Source: Opitutaceae bacterium (GTDB lineage Bacteria > Verrucomicrobiota > Verrucomicrobiia > Opitutales > Opitutaceae). From it: DNA of 64,000 bases. Made by a program: the position numbers and the translations under genes. Location of the stretch: positions 1-64,000 of the forward strand of contig JAUYAK010000019.1 of assembly GCA_030693515.1 (NCBI GenBank). The letters are read 5' to 3'. Of this stretch, positions 1 through 9,100 are shown one piece after another (positions within the stretch are counted from its first letter, which is position 1; every line of letters starts with the position of its first letter). The notes beneath the pieces were generated by a model. It was not told where the DNA came from. It saw only the letters and a list, made by a program, of their open reading frames with translations, and searched no databases.

Positions 1-80
1 GTAGCGGCGGGCGTCCCTGCCCGCCGAGGCTTGGGTTTTTCCAGCGTCCTGGGCCGGCGGGCAGGGACGCCCGCCGCTAC
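1..80. repeat. REP-like double hairpin, family 1 (GTAG-type), at the 5' end of the transglutaminase gene
   Basis: Positions 1-25 and 56-80 are perfect 25-bp inverted repeats. Each arm starts at its outer end with GTAG and itself folds into a 7-bp hairpin (GGCGGGC / GCCCGCC with a 6-nt loop). Related arms lie at 17015-17040 and 51917-51990, and the same architecture with other stems at 1870-1940 and 9336-9407. A GTAG tetranucleotide 5' of a hairpin is the known hallmark of REP sequences handled by RAYT transposases. The element overlaps the start of the next gene. Confidence 0.85.
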
Positions 81-1863
81 GCAAAGCAGCCTGAGGCTTT
101 TCCTCGCGTTGCTTGCCTGCACCGCCTGCGCCCAAATCCCCGAGGCGGAGTCGCTCGTTCCGCCCGCGCCCGCCCGCATCGCTTCCGTCCATGCCGCCGC
201 GCAGCGCGAGGGCTGGGCACCGCAGGCGGCCCTGCTTCGCGCTGCCGCCCTGCGGGCCTACGAACACGACAAGCTCGACGCCGCGCAGGCTTGGCTGCAC
301 CTGCACCGCTGGGCCGCGTTGCTGGGGCAGACGGAGGCCGAGTTTGTGCCGCGCTGGATTCAGGCCGTGCAGACCGCGCGCGTCGGCCATCCCAACATGC
401 CGCGCCACTACGAGGCGCGCGCCCGCCCGCTGGCGACCGCGGTTTCGCCGGGCTTGCAGGCGTGGCTGATCGGGCAGGCGGTGTTTTCCGCCGAGTTTTT
501 CGCGGTCCTTTCGCCCCTCGATTACGCGCCGGGGGTGCTGGAAATCCTCGAGGCTCTCCACCGCGCCGATCCGGCCCGCTTCCGGGCCTACCCGGCGCTG
601 GCGCTCGCCATCGCGGTGGTTTACGACGTGCCGCCGCCGCCGCAGTGGCCGCATGGGCAGGTGACCGCCCAGGCGCTGCCGCGGCGTTTCGCGGAGCCAC
701 TCGACGCCTTTGCGTGGTGGGTGAAACAGGACCGCGCCGGCCGCACACTGCACAAGCTCGCGCGGCTCGGGGCCGACGAACTCAAGTTCGTCGTCGATTC
801 TCCCGCCCCCGCGACCGAACTCGAATGGGCGCAAGGCGCGTGGGCGCACCCGCTCAGCCAGCTCCCCGGCGCCTACCAAGCCATCCGCTACCGCAACGAC
901 CGCGTCGCCTCGGGTGCGATGATGTGGCCGGGCGGCAGCTACCGCCTCGCCGAGATCCTTGCGATGGGTGGCATTTGCTCCGACCAGGCCTATTTCGCCA
1001 CGCAGATCGGCAAGGCGCGGGGCGTGCCGACCATTCTGATCTACGGCGCGGGCAACGACGGCCGCCACGCCTGGTTCGGCTATCTCGATGCGAACAAAAA
1101 GTGGCAGCTCGACGCCGGTCGTTACGCGGAGCAGCGCTACGTGACCGGCCACGCCCTCGATCCGCAGACGTGGCGCGAGTTTACCGATCACGAGCTGCAG
1201 TTTCTCACCGAGCGTTTCCGCGAGCTGCCCGCCTACCGGCAGTCGCGCACGCACGGGCTCATCGCGGCGGAGTATCTCGCGCTGGGGCAGGGGAGAGCGG
1301 CCGGCAGCGCGGCCCGCAAGGCCGTGAACTACGAGCGCCGCAACCAGGAGGCTTGGGAAACGCTCATCGCCGCCGCGCGTGCCGAAGGCCGCGATGCCAA
1401 GACCGTCGAAGCCCTGCTGCGCGAGGCCGCGCTGGCCTTTCAGCGCTATCCGGACCTCGAGGCCGGCTACGTCAACCGCACCGCCGACAGCCTCCGCGCC
1501 CGCGGCCAGACCAGCGAGGCCGAGGCCGAGGTGCGCCGCATCGCCAACAAGAACAAGCACGCTCGCGGCGACCTGAGCATCCAGCAGGCCCGCGAGATCG
1601 TGCGCCGCGCCATCGCCACCCAGCCGTTGCCCGAGCAGGTGCGCGCCTACAATTCCGCCGTGGACAACTACGGCCGCGGCGCCGGCATCGGTTTCTTCGA
1701 CGAGGTCGTCGCCGGGTTTGTCGAGCACCTGCTCGGCCTGAAGCAGAAGGCCGAGGCCCGCCGTGCCCTCGACCGCGCGCGGACGGCGCTGAAGGTCGAG
1801 CCGGGCAGCCAGCTCGCGGGCGAGTTTGAGCGGCTGGGGCGCGAGGTGCGGGCTGCAAAGTAG
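31..1863 (+). CDS. Exported transglutaminase-like cysteine protein with C-terminal helical repeats
   Basis: About 610 residues. A short hydrophobic segment near residues 21-34, ending in a Cys-containing LLACTAC stretch, suggests a signal peptide or lipoprotein signal. The centre holds a transglutaminase-core triad: Cys316 in GGICSDQAY, His346 in GRHAWFGY and Asp361 in WQLDAGRY. Residues after about 410 are Ala/Arg-rich helices resembling TPR repeats. Family members can be proteases, peptidoglycan-linked enzymes or transferases, so the substrate is unknown. The start is uncertain: the frame is open to the window edge, TTG at 31 lies in the loop of the REP-like repeat (1-80), and no ATG precedes the hydrophobic segment, so the first 17 residues would be repeat-derived. 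It lies 144 bp upstream of the pseudopilin cluster, separated by another repeat, so a link is only positional. Confidence 0.75.
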   Translation: MGFSSVLGRRAGTPAATQSSLRLFLALLACTACAQIPEAESLVPPAPARIASVHAAAQREGWAPQAALLRAAALRAYEHDKLDAAQAWLHLHRWAALLGQTEAEFVPRWIQAVQTARVGHPNMPRHYEARARPLATAVSPGLQAWLIGQAVFSAEFFAVLSPLDYAPGVLEILEALHRADPARFRAYPALALAIAVVYDVPPPPQWPHGQVTAQALPRRFAEPLDAFAWWVKQDRAGRTLHKLARLGADELKFVVDSPAPATELEWAQGAWAHPLSQLPGAYQAIRYRNDRVASGAMMWPGGSYRLAEILAMGGICSDQAYFATQIGKARGVPTILIYGAGNDGRHAWFGYLDANKKWQLDAGRYAEQRYVTGHALDPQTWREFTDHELQFLTERFRELPAYRQSRTHGLIAAEYLALGQGRAAGSAARKAVNYERRNQEAWETLIAAARAEGRDAKTVEALLREAALAFQRYPDLEAGYVNRTADSLRARGQTSEAEAEVRRIANKNKHARGDLSIQQAREIVRRAIATQPLPEQVRAYNSAVDNYGRGAGIGFFDEVVAGFVEHLLGLKQKAEARRALDRARTALKVEPGSQLAGEFERLGREVRAAK

Positions 1864-1869
1864 GGCGGG

Positions 1870-1940
1870 GTAGGGCGGGTCTTTGACCCGCCCTCGGTTC
1901 GAATACTCAGCGCGTGAAAGGGCAGGTCAAAGACCTGCCC
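1870..1940. repeat. REP-like double hairpin, variant stem (GTAG + GGCGGGTC ... GACCCGCC)
   Basis: The left half (1870-1893) reads GTAG followed by a 9-bp hairpin with a TTT loop. The right half (1920-1940) is a 9-bp hairpin with an AAA loop, and the two hairpins are largely complementary to each other. The element sits between the transglutaminase stop and the first pseudopilin gene, where it could act as an mRNA-stabilising structure or weak terminator. Confidence 0.75.
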
Positions 1941-2007
1941 GACCTCAAGCCCTTTTTCCCGTTGCTGCGCCTGTAACGTTCACGCATCTCTCGCGTCCCA
2001 CACCCAC

Positions 2008-2697
2008 ATGCCGACCGCGAGCCCCCACCGCCGCCGCGCCGCGTTCACGCTCATCGAGCTGCTCACGGTCGCCGCCGTGATCGCCATCCTGGCCACGATC
2101 GCCATCGGGGCGATTAGCGGCGCGAAATCCCGGGCCCTGATCGCGCAAACTCGCTCCGAACTCGCGGCGCTCGCCACGGCCCTGGAGGAGTTCAAGCGCC
2201 TCTACGGCGACTATCCGCAGCTCGGCGAATTTGGCCAGGCCGCGGCCACGCCGACCACCGTCACTACCGGTCCGGGCGTGAACACCGCGCAGGCCAAGCT
2301 GTTCAACTGCCTGACCGGTGCCTTCGGCCATCGCGCGTCCAGCACGGCCTACCGGCTCAGCGGCCCGAATTTCATTGGCGAGGTCGCGAAGTTCAAAATC
2401 AACGGCACGCTCACCAACCAGTTCCTGACCCCGGTGAGCAACGCGCCCAATCCTCCCTACAAGCCCGAGCAGAACGTCTGCCTCCTCGACCCGTGGGGGC
2501 GCCGCTACCTTTACTATTACAAAAACGCCAACTCGCCGGCCTTGTGGCAGGCCACGGGATATGTGCTTTATTCCGCCGGCCCGACGGTCGCGGTGAATGG
2601 CACCCAGACTCCCTCCCTCAATCCCACGACCGGACTCCTGCTCGCCTCCCAGACCGCGGAGATGGCCGACAACATCTACGCCAACACCACCCCCTGA
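2008..2697 (+). CDS. Type II secretion major-pseudopilin-like protein (GspG-like)
   Basis: 229 residues. A short Arg-rich leader (PHRRRAA) precedes the prepilin N-methylation motif FTLIELLTV with Glu at mature position 5, then a hydrophobic helix (about residues 13-35) and an amphipathic helix. The LYGDYPQ stretch, and WGRRYLYYY near residue 165, resemble the GspG C-terminal region. It would be cleaved and methylated by a prepilin peptidase and assembled into a short periplasmic pseudopilus or pilus. It is first of six consecutive prepilin-type genes, ten bases from the next. The 229 aa exceed typical GspG (about 140), with a longer C-terminal domain, as is common for PVC-group pseudopilins. 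Whether it serves secretion or adhesion cannot be told from sequence. Confidence 0.85.
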   Translation: MPTASPHRRRAAFTLIELLTVAAVIAILATIAIGAISGAKSRALIAQTRSELAALATALEEFKRLYGDYPQLGEFGQAAATPTTVTTGPGVNTAQAKLFNCLTGAFGHRASSTAYRLSGPNFIGEVAKFKINGTLTNQFLTPVSNAPNPPYKPEQNVCLLDPWGRRYLYYYKNANSPALWQATGYVLYSAGPTVAVNGTQTPSLNPTTGLLLASQTAEMADNIYANTTP

Positions 2698-2706
2698 ATT
2701 TCCGCC

Positions 2707-3456
2707 ATGCCCCTTTTCTTTTCCCCCTCCGCTCGCCGACCGCGCCGCGCTGCGTTCACCCTCATTGAGCTGCTCACGGTCGTCGGCATCATCGGCATCC
2801 TCGCGGCGATTTTGATCCCGACCACCAGCTCGGCCCGCAACGCCGCGAAGAAAGCCAAGACCCGCGGCCAGTTCGCCCAGTGGGGTTCGGCCATCGAGGC
2901 GTTTCGCCAGGAATACGGCACCTACCCGGTCTTCGAGACCGCGGGCGCCGGGCAGAACAAGGTCAATGGCAACACCGCCGGCAGCGCCGTGCTCACCGGG
3001 CAGCATCGTTTCTATGAGACACTCGTCGGCACCCGCCGCGACGGCACCGCGCTGCCCACGACGACCACCGGCACGCCAGCGCCGCCGCAGGCACAAAACA
3101 TCCGCCGCATCCAGTTCATCACCTTCACCGAGGCCGACATCGTGCCCGTGAGCACGACCGATGCCTCGCTCCTCACCAAGCGCGGCCTCATCCGCGATGC
3201 GTTCGACGGCACCGACATCGCCGTGCTCGTGGACCGCAACCTCGACGGCTCGGTGAAGTTTGGCGGCGTCGGCGGCGATGGCATCACCGCGCTACCCACG
3301 GTGCGGCCGCCCGACAACACTACGGGTCAGCCCTTTGCGCCGACTACGGCGGATTTCCCCGCGGCCGCGCAGGGCGGCGTGCGCGCCGGCGTGGTGTTCT
3401 ATACTCTGCCCCCCAAGGCCACCTCGAACACCGAGTTCATCCTGAGCTGGAAATGA
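2707..3456 (+). CDS. Second GspG-like pseudopilin
   Basis: 249 residues. Leader SARRPRRAA followed by FTLIELLTV, with Glu at mature position 5 and a hydrophobic helix about residues 18-38. The FRQEYGTYPVF stretch parallels the YGDYPQ region of the preceding gene, so the two look like diverged duplicates. The C-terminal half (residues 100-249) is rich in Thr, Pro and Gly with acidic loops, consistent with a surface beta domain. The start is 9 bp after the upstream stop and its own stop overlaps the next start, so it is translated as part of one operon. No GspE, GspF or GspD is present in this cluster, so the assembly machinery must be elsewhere. Confidence 0.8.
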   Translation: MPLFFSPSARRPRRAAFTLIELLTVVGIIGILAAILIPTTSSARNAAKKAKTRGQFAQWGSAIEAFRQEYGTYPVFETAGAGQNKVNGNTAGSAVLTGQHRFYETLVGTRRDGTALPTTTTGTPAPPQAQNIRRIQFITFTEADIVPVSTTDASLLTKRGLIRDAFDGTDIAVLVDRNLDGSVKFGGVGGDGITALPTVRPPDNTTGQPFAPTTADFPAAAQGGVRAGVVFYTLPPKATSNTEFILSWK

Positions 3457-4193
3457 TGATGCCGGCGTCTCCAGTCCGTTCGCGGCGCGTGCGTCGCACG
3501 CCAGGCTTCACTCTCATTGAGCTGATGGTGGTGGTCGGCATCATCATTGTGCTCGTGGGCGGGGTCGGCCTCGCCATCGCGGGTCGGGGCGGGGAGGGCG
3601 TGGCCCTTTCGAATTCGCAATCCACCGTCGCCAGCCTCGTCGGCGCGGCGCGGGCGCAGGCGGCGCTGCACCAAACCAGGTCGCGACTCCTCGTCTACGC
3701 GACGCAGCCCGGCACCGGGGATTGGACGAAATATCTTCGCACCCTCCAAGTCGTGCGGGAGGACACCCTGCCCAATGGCATGACCACGTGGGTCGCCGCG
3801 GGCGAGCCGGTCACGCTGCCTGCCCCCATCTGTGTGGTGCCGCGCTCACCCGTGCCCGCCAACCACCTCAACCCCGGCGTGACTTGGAACAACAACGCCG
3901 CCACCGGCCCGGTCTCGACGTTCACGCAGCTCGCGGGCTTCGCCTACCGCGGCCAGAGCGATCCGCGTGCGCCCACGCAATTTTTTGGCGAGCAGGGCCG
4001 CAGCGGCACCGTGCTCTATATCGAATTTTCCGCCGAAGGCACCGTCACCCCCAATCCCGCCAAGATCGCCCTCGCCACCGCGGTGGTCGCCACGGGTGCG
4101 GTCCCGCGCTTCAACAACGCCAGCGGCGTCCGCGGCCTCCATGTGCGTCGCTCCGGCGCCATCTCGCTCGTCAACGACGCGACCGGCTTCTGA
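3453..4193 (+). CDS. GspH-like pseudopilin, probable Verru_Chthon cassette protein D
   Basis: 246 residues. The leader MMMPASPVRSRRVRRTPG precedes FTLIELMVVVG (Glu5 present), followed by a hydrophobic helix to about residue 43. Three successive ATG codons (3453, 3456, 3459) could start it; the first overlaps the upstream stop. A later block (RSGTVLYIEFSAEGT, about residues 189-203) is the type of beta strand seen in the GspH/FimT fold. Size, position after GspG-like genes and position before a GspI-like gene match the first member of the four-gene Verru_Chthon cassette known from Verrucomicrobia, whose function is not established. The letter assignment rests on order and length, not on a profile search. 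Confidence 0.75.
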   Translation: MMMPASPVRSRRVRRTPGFTLIELMVVVGIIIVLVGGVGLAIAGRGGEGVALSNSQSTVASLVGAARAQAALHQTRSRLLVYATQPGTGDWTKYLRTLQVVREDTLPNGMTTWVAAGEPVTLPAPICVVPRSPVPANHLNPGVTWNNNAATGPVSTFTQLAGFAYRGQSDPRAPTQFFGEQGRSGTVLYIEFSAEGTVTPNPAKIALATAVVATGAVPRFNNASGVRGLHVRRSGAISLVNDATGF

Positions 4194-4196
4194 GCC

Positions 4197-4856
4197 ATGC
4201 TTGTCCACCCGCCAGCTGCCCTTCGCCCCGTGCGCCGCGCACCTTCCGCCTTCAGCCTGATCGAAGTCGTCGCCGCCTTGGGCATCTTTGCCATCGGCAT
4301 GGTGGCCGTGGTCGGCCTGCTCGCGCCCGTGACCAAATCCGTGAGCACGGTCGGCGACGCCGAGGCCGCCGCCCGCGCCGCCGCCGCCGTGCGCTCGCGG
4401 CTGCAGGCCATCGCGGCCGTCGATTTCAATCGCGCCCTGGCCCTCGTGCAGGCCCCCGCCGCTGTCCGCACCAAGGACGCCGATGGCGCCTACAATCCCA
4501 ACGACGGCGCCAAGTATCCCGCCGTGCTCTTCGGCAAACCGAGTGGCGACGTCGGCCTCTACGATGCCACTGCCCGGGCCTGGCTCGATTCCACCGTGCC
4601 CACGCCCCGCGCTGTGACCAACGCCGAGAAATATTTCGAGATCGACCTCATCCGCAACGAGACGCTCTCGCCCGTCGCCGCCGATGCCACCGCGCCCACG
4701 GTGGCGTTTACGATCCGCGTCCGCTGGCCGGCTTTTCTCGCGGCGCCGGGCGGCACGCCCGTGCCGTTCGGCGCCAACCCCGCCGGCGGCGGCCCCGTGC
4801 CCTACGACCACGGCAAGAAACAGGTGCTGCTCTTCTCCGGCTCGATCGTGCGATGA
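4197..4856 (+). CDS. GspI-like pseudopilin, probable Verru_Chthon cassette protein B
   Basis: 219 residues. The leader ends in RRAPSA before FSLIEVVAALGIFAIG, with Glu5 and the Val-Ala-Leu-Gly-Ile-Phe pattern typical of GspI/PilV minor pseudopilins. A helix rich in Ala/Arg (residues 60-75) follows, then a variable domain with a Gly/Pro-rich loop near residues 180-205. It begins 3 bp after the preceding stop and overlaps the next gene by the ATGA tetranucleotide at 4853-4856, so translation is probably coupled. GspI nucleates the pseudopilus tip with GspJ and GspK in classical type II systems; that role here is inferred from order. Confidence 0.75.
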   Translation: MLVHPPAALRPVRRAPSAFSLIEVVAALGIFAIGMVAVVGLLAPVTKSVSTVGDAEAAARAAAAVRSRLQAIAAVDFNRALALVQAPAAVRTKDADGAYNPNDGAKYPAVLFGKPSGDVGLYDATARAWLDSTVPTPRAVTNAEKYFEIDLIRNETLSPVAADATAPTVAFTIRVRWPAFLAAPGGTPVPFGANPAGGGPVPYDHGKKQVLLFSGSIVR

Positions 4857-6127
4857 GAACTATCCCCACGTGTCAGTGCGAGGAACGTAGCGACGAAGCA
4901 ATCCAGCTGGATTGCCACGCCCGACTGCGGCGGGCTCGCAATGACAGAGAAGGCCGCTCCACCTCGCCCGCTTCCGCTCGTCCGTCGCCCATCGTCCATC
5001 GCCCGCGCGCCGAGCGCGGCTTCACGATCGTCGAACTGGTCGTCGCCGCCAGCCTCACGGTGGTGATGGCCGCCTTCATCGTCGTCATCGTCCGCAACGT
5101 CACGGCTTCCTGGTCCCGCGCCGGTGCCCGCCTCGGCGCCGATGCCCAGGCCCGGATCGTCCTCGACCAGCTCCAGCTCGACCTCGAAGGCGCGCTCTAC
5201 CGCGACGATGGCAACGTGTGGTTCGCCGCGGACATCCTGAATGGCTCCACCGGCGGCGCCACAACTCTTTGGGATCCGGCGGCGCGCAATCCGAAACCAA
5301 CCGGCGGGCTGTCTTTGCAACTCACCACGACCGATATCGCCAACGCCCGTTTTGGCACTGCTGGCGTCTGGCTGCGCTTCTTCACCACCAAGCGCGGCTC
5401 CAACAACTCCGCGCAACCTGAGACTGTTTCCGCGCCGGTGGCCGTCGGTTACCAGATCATCCGTCGCCCGGTAGCCGTGAATCAGCCCGCTAGCACGGTG
5501 ACTCGTGCATATCTCCTGCACCGCACCGAGGCCCGGCCCGCCAGCGTCAACGGCCGCATCGGTGTGCTTGAGGCCGGCTTCAACATCACCTCCGGCAACT
5601 ACACCACCGGCTCCGGCACCAACACCGGAACCAACACCGGCGATCCCCGCAGCATTCAGGTGCCGGGCACCAACACCATTCCTCGCAACCTCGACTCCGT
5701 GATCGCCGAAAACGTGATCGACTTCGGCGTGCGCTGCTACGTGCGTGATGCGACTGTGCCAGGTGGCCTAAGGCTGATCTTTCCTGCATTAGCAGTTGTT
5801 GGCGCGGGCAACCTCGTGACGCTCAACCCAGGTTATACCACGACAGGTTTTTCTGCACCCACTCGACTACGCGCGTCCCTTCCACCACCAACTCCGATAA
5901 CCGCGCAAAACTTTCAAATAATGATGCCCGACGTGGTCGACATCATGGTCCGCATCCTTACCGACGACGGCGCCGAGCAAATCGCCAACATCGAGAAAGT
6001 GCAGAACCCGGCGCTCACCGTCCCGCAGAAATACAACGGCAACGCCCAGCAGTGGTGGTGGGGCATCGCCGAGGAAAACTCCCGCATTTACACCCGCCGC
6101 ATCGTCCTCAACGCGAAACCCCTCTGA
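4853..6127 (+). CDS. GspJ-like pseudopilin with a repeat-derived 56-residue leader, probable Verru_Chthon cassette protein C
   Basis: 424 residues from ATG 4853, which overlaps the upstream stop. The prepilin motif FTIVELVVAASLTV with Glu5 starts at residue 57, followed by the hydrophobic helix and an ADAQARIVLDQLQLDLEGAL helix typical of GspJ. A large domain with Gly/Asn/Thr repeats near residues 240-265 follows. The neighbouring pseudopilins have leaders of about 13-18 residues; here it is 56. Residues 7-31 are encoded by an interspersed palindrome (4871-4946, reading CEERSDEAIQ...RRARND). No in-frame ATG, GTG or TTG exists between the repeat and the prepilin motif, so translation almost has to pass through the repeat. 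The leader would be removed by prepilin peptidase, which may explain why it is tolerated. Confidence 0.78.
   Translation: MRTIPTCQCEERSDEAIQLDCHARLRRARNDREGRSTSPASARPSPIVHRPRAERGFTIVELVVAASLTVVMAAFIVVIVRNVTASWSRAGARLGADAQARIVLDQLQLDLEGALYRDDGNVWFAADILNGSTGGATTLWDPAARNPKPTGGLSLQLTTTDIANARFGTAGVWLRFFTTKRGSNNSAQPETVSAPVAVGYQIIRRPVAVNQPASTVTRAYLLHRTEARPASVNGRIGVLEAGFNITSGNYTTGSGTNTGTNTGDPRSIQVPGTNTIPRNLDSVIAENVIDFGVRCYVRDATVPGGLRLIFPALAVVGAGNLVTLNPGYTTTGFSAPTRLRASLPPPTPITAQNFQIMMPDVVDIMVRILTDDGAEQIANIEKVQNPALTVPQKYNGNAQQWWWGIAEENSRIYTRRIVLNAKPL
4871..4946. repeat. Interspersed palindrome (CEERSDEAIQ-type) inside a pseudopilin leader
   Basis: The ends are inverted repeats with one mismatch: TGTCAGTGCGAG at 4871-4882 and CTCGCAATGACA at 4935-4946. 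The centre pairs CAATCCAG with CTGGATTG. This sequence type, seen as GAGGAnCGnAGCGACGAAGCAATCC, is known as an intergenic repeat in several unrelated bacterial phyla. Here it lies within a coding frame. Confidence 0.8.
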
Positions 6128-6132
6128 CCGCC

Positions 6133-9100
6133 TTGGGCTCTCAATCCTCAGCTCTCAACTCCCGGCTCCGCCGCGCTCCACGCCGCGGCCGCGTCCTGCG
6201 TAGCGCACCGCGCGAAGCAGGATTCGCCCTGCTCATCGTCGTCACGCTGCTCGCGTTCATCGTGCTCCTGCTCGTCGGCCTCGCGGCCTACACGCGCGTC
6301 GAGACGTCCATCGCCGGCAACACCCAACGCCAGGCCCAGGCGCGCGAGAACGCGCTCCTCGCGCTCAACGTCGCCCTCGGACAGCTCCAGAAGCACGCCG
6401 GACCCGACAAACGCGTGACCGCCACGGCCGAGGCTTTGCCCAATCGCCCCGGCACCACGCGCTATACCGGCGTCTGGGCCAGCGACCCCGCCGACGATCC
6501 CGATGGCGATCCGCTGACCCCGCTCACCTGGCTCGTCAGCGGCAACGAACTCCGGGATGCCCAGGGCTTGCCGCTCCCGTTGGCCATAGCGCCCGACTCG
6601 GCGGTCACTCCCATCAACAGCGTGGCCCTGGTGAGCACCAACACCTCGCGCACCGCCAACGACGTCCTCGCCCGCCTGCTGCCGATCACGGCCACGGGTG
6701 TGCCGGGGGCGGCGACCGGCACGACTTCCACGATCGGCCGCTACGCCTGGTGGGTCGGCGACCAAGGCGTGAAGGCACCGGTCGCGATCCCCGACACCAC
6801 GGCCGCGATCACCTATCCGCCTTACGACACCGCGGACGCGCGCGCCCGCATCCGTCAGCAGATCAGCCTCGGCGCCGGTGCCGCGGACGCCACCACTGGC
6901 GCGCCTGTCTTTGAGCCGCAGGACTCGAACAACGCGAGCCTGGTGGCCGACTCTAACCGCAATCCCAAAATCACCACGGTCAACCAGCTCGCCTTTCTGC
7001 GCAGTCCCGCCAACGCCCAACTCGGCCTCACCCGCACGCAGCAGAATTTCCACGCTTGGTCGCCCAATAATTTCTCCGTGCTTGCCGACACCAGGAACGG
7101 CGGGCTGCGGCAGGACTTGTCGCTCAAACCCGAGTTGCTTGGTGCTGCCTTCGCCGCGTGGGCGAACTATTCCACCTACACAGAGTCTACTTCCACACCC
7201 GCCGCCGGGCCGGCGATCTTACCCAGTTACGACGCCGACCCGCTCCGTCGTCGACTCGTGATGACGCCGCACCAGATAGACGGCAATGCCTCCCATCAAA
7301 TCGCACCGATCCTTAGTTATTTGCTGCTTACCTTCAACGTCCGCACGCAGAGCCCAAGCGGCACGGCCAGTCCGCTTGAAGCCCGAGCCCGTTGGATGCT
7401 CTCGCTCTGGAATCCCTACACTGCCGCGCTTGTGCCCGAGAATCTTCGGGTTGAGATCAGCGGCTTGCCGACATCGGTGCAGGTCGTGAACGAGGAGACG
7501 GCTCGCGCAGGCAACGTCGGCGCGCCCTTCTCGTTGCGGACGGCCTTCGGCAATCCGCTTAATGTGAGCCTGCCGTGGGACGCCGGCACCATTCCCAGCG
7601 ATGCCCCCGCCGAAGACCGCCAGTCGTGGCTTCCGGGCCGGGTCTACACTTGGCGATCGGAGGAGAACACGGACAAGACTGCTTCTCTGCCTGCGGCGGG
7701 CTTCACCTCCGCATTCTACTCGCGCACCCTTTCGCAGGCGGGCGCCGGCGTGCAACGCGCCATCCCCACCGTGAGCGTGATTCCCAACGACACATGTCAT
7801 CTTAAGGTCGGCGGCGCATCGCAGCTCACTGTCCGCGTCTACGCCGTGCGCGAGTCTGGCGATGTGCTGATCGGTCGTTTCACCTCGCCGGAGTTCGAGG
7901 ACAATTTCATCACGGCTCCCCAACGCATTGGCGACAACGGCTACCAGTTCAGCTACGTTTTTCGCCTGGCGGAGAGCATCGATACACCGGCCACGCCCGC
8001 AGCGTGGCTGACGACCGATGGCCGCGATTTTCGTCGCCGCTCGCCACCCGCCGAAATCTTTGTCGTCGAGTCCGCCGGCAACAATCCCGCGGCCTACGAA
8101 AACTACTCCACCATCTCCCGTCCCGCGCGACTGCTCGACCGCGCCAACAACAGCTACACATTCAATGAGGATGTGCCCTTATTTGAGCTGCCGCGCGCGC
8201 CTCTGCTCTCGCTCGGCACACTCCAGCACCTACGCATCTTGGGCCGTCGTCCATTTATGATAGGCAACTCGTGGGGAGTGTCTGAGACGCTCAACAACCT
8301 GCGCCTCGGCGAGCTGTTCGATCGGTTTTACTTTTCAGGACTTGTCGCCGGTGTGACGCCCACGACCAACGCCCTCGGCGACCTCGTGCTGCCCAGTTTG
8401 CTCCAGCGTCCGCTGCGCAACGCCGATGGCACCAAGCCCGGCGTAGATGACCTGCGGGGTGCGACCGACGCTCGGTCGGCAAAGCATTTTTTGCAGGGTG
8501 GTGGCTTCAATCTCAACTCGCAGAATGTCGCGGCTTGGGCCGCTGTGCTGCGCGGCGTGCGTTTCGCGGCTCCCAAGTCATTTTCCTACTTGGCTGCAAA
8601 CGAAGGCACCGGAACCGCCGCCGACTCCGCTTTATCCAGCGTGCAGTCGACCGACGCGCGGTTCTTCCGCTTCTCGCAAAGCGCCCAGGAGACTTACAAG
8701 GCTGAGCCGGGCAATTCGGCCGTGGGCGATGACACGGGCGTGACCCCGCCCAACACTCACCTTTTCCGCCAAGGCATGCGGACGCTTACCGCCGCGCAAG
8801 TGGCCGCCCTTGCCGGCAAAATTGCCGAGCTCGTCCGTGTGAAACAGGCCGCAGCCGATGGCGCTGGCGGTCCGTTTCGCTCGCTGGAGGAGTTTCTGTC
8901 ACCAAGCGTGCTCTACGCCGGCACCGATGGCGCGGGCAACCTCTCTCCTCGGAGCCTGCTCGAGGCTGCGATCGCGGATGCCGGTGTAAATACCGAGGTG
9001 ACCGAGTTCAGCTCCCAGTTTCTCACGCAAGCCGACATCATGACCGCGCTCGCGCCGGTGCTTTTCCCGCGCTCGGACACATTTGTGATCCGCACCTATG

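Noticed and set aside
6052-6132. GTG start at 6052 for the giant pseudopilin-like gene
   Set aside because: It would overlap the previous gene by 76 bp and add a sequence unrelated to a prepilin leader; TTG 6133 right after the upstream stop gives a leader of normal size.
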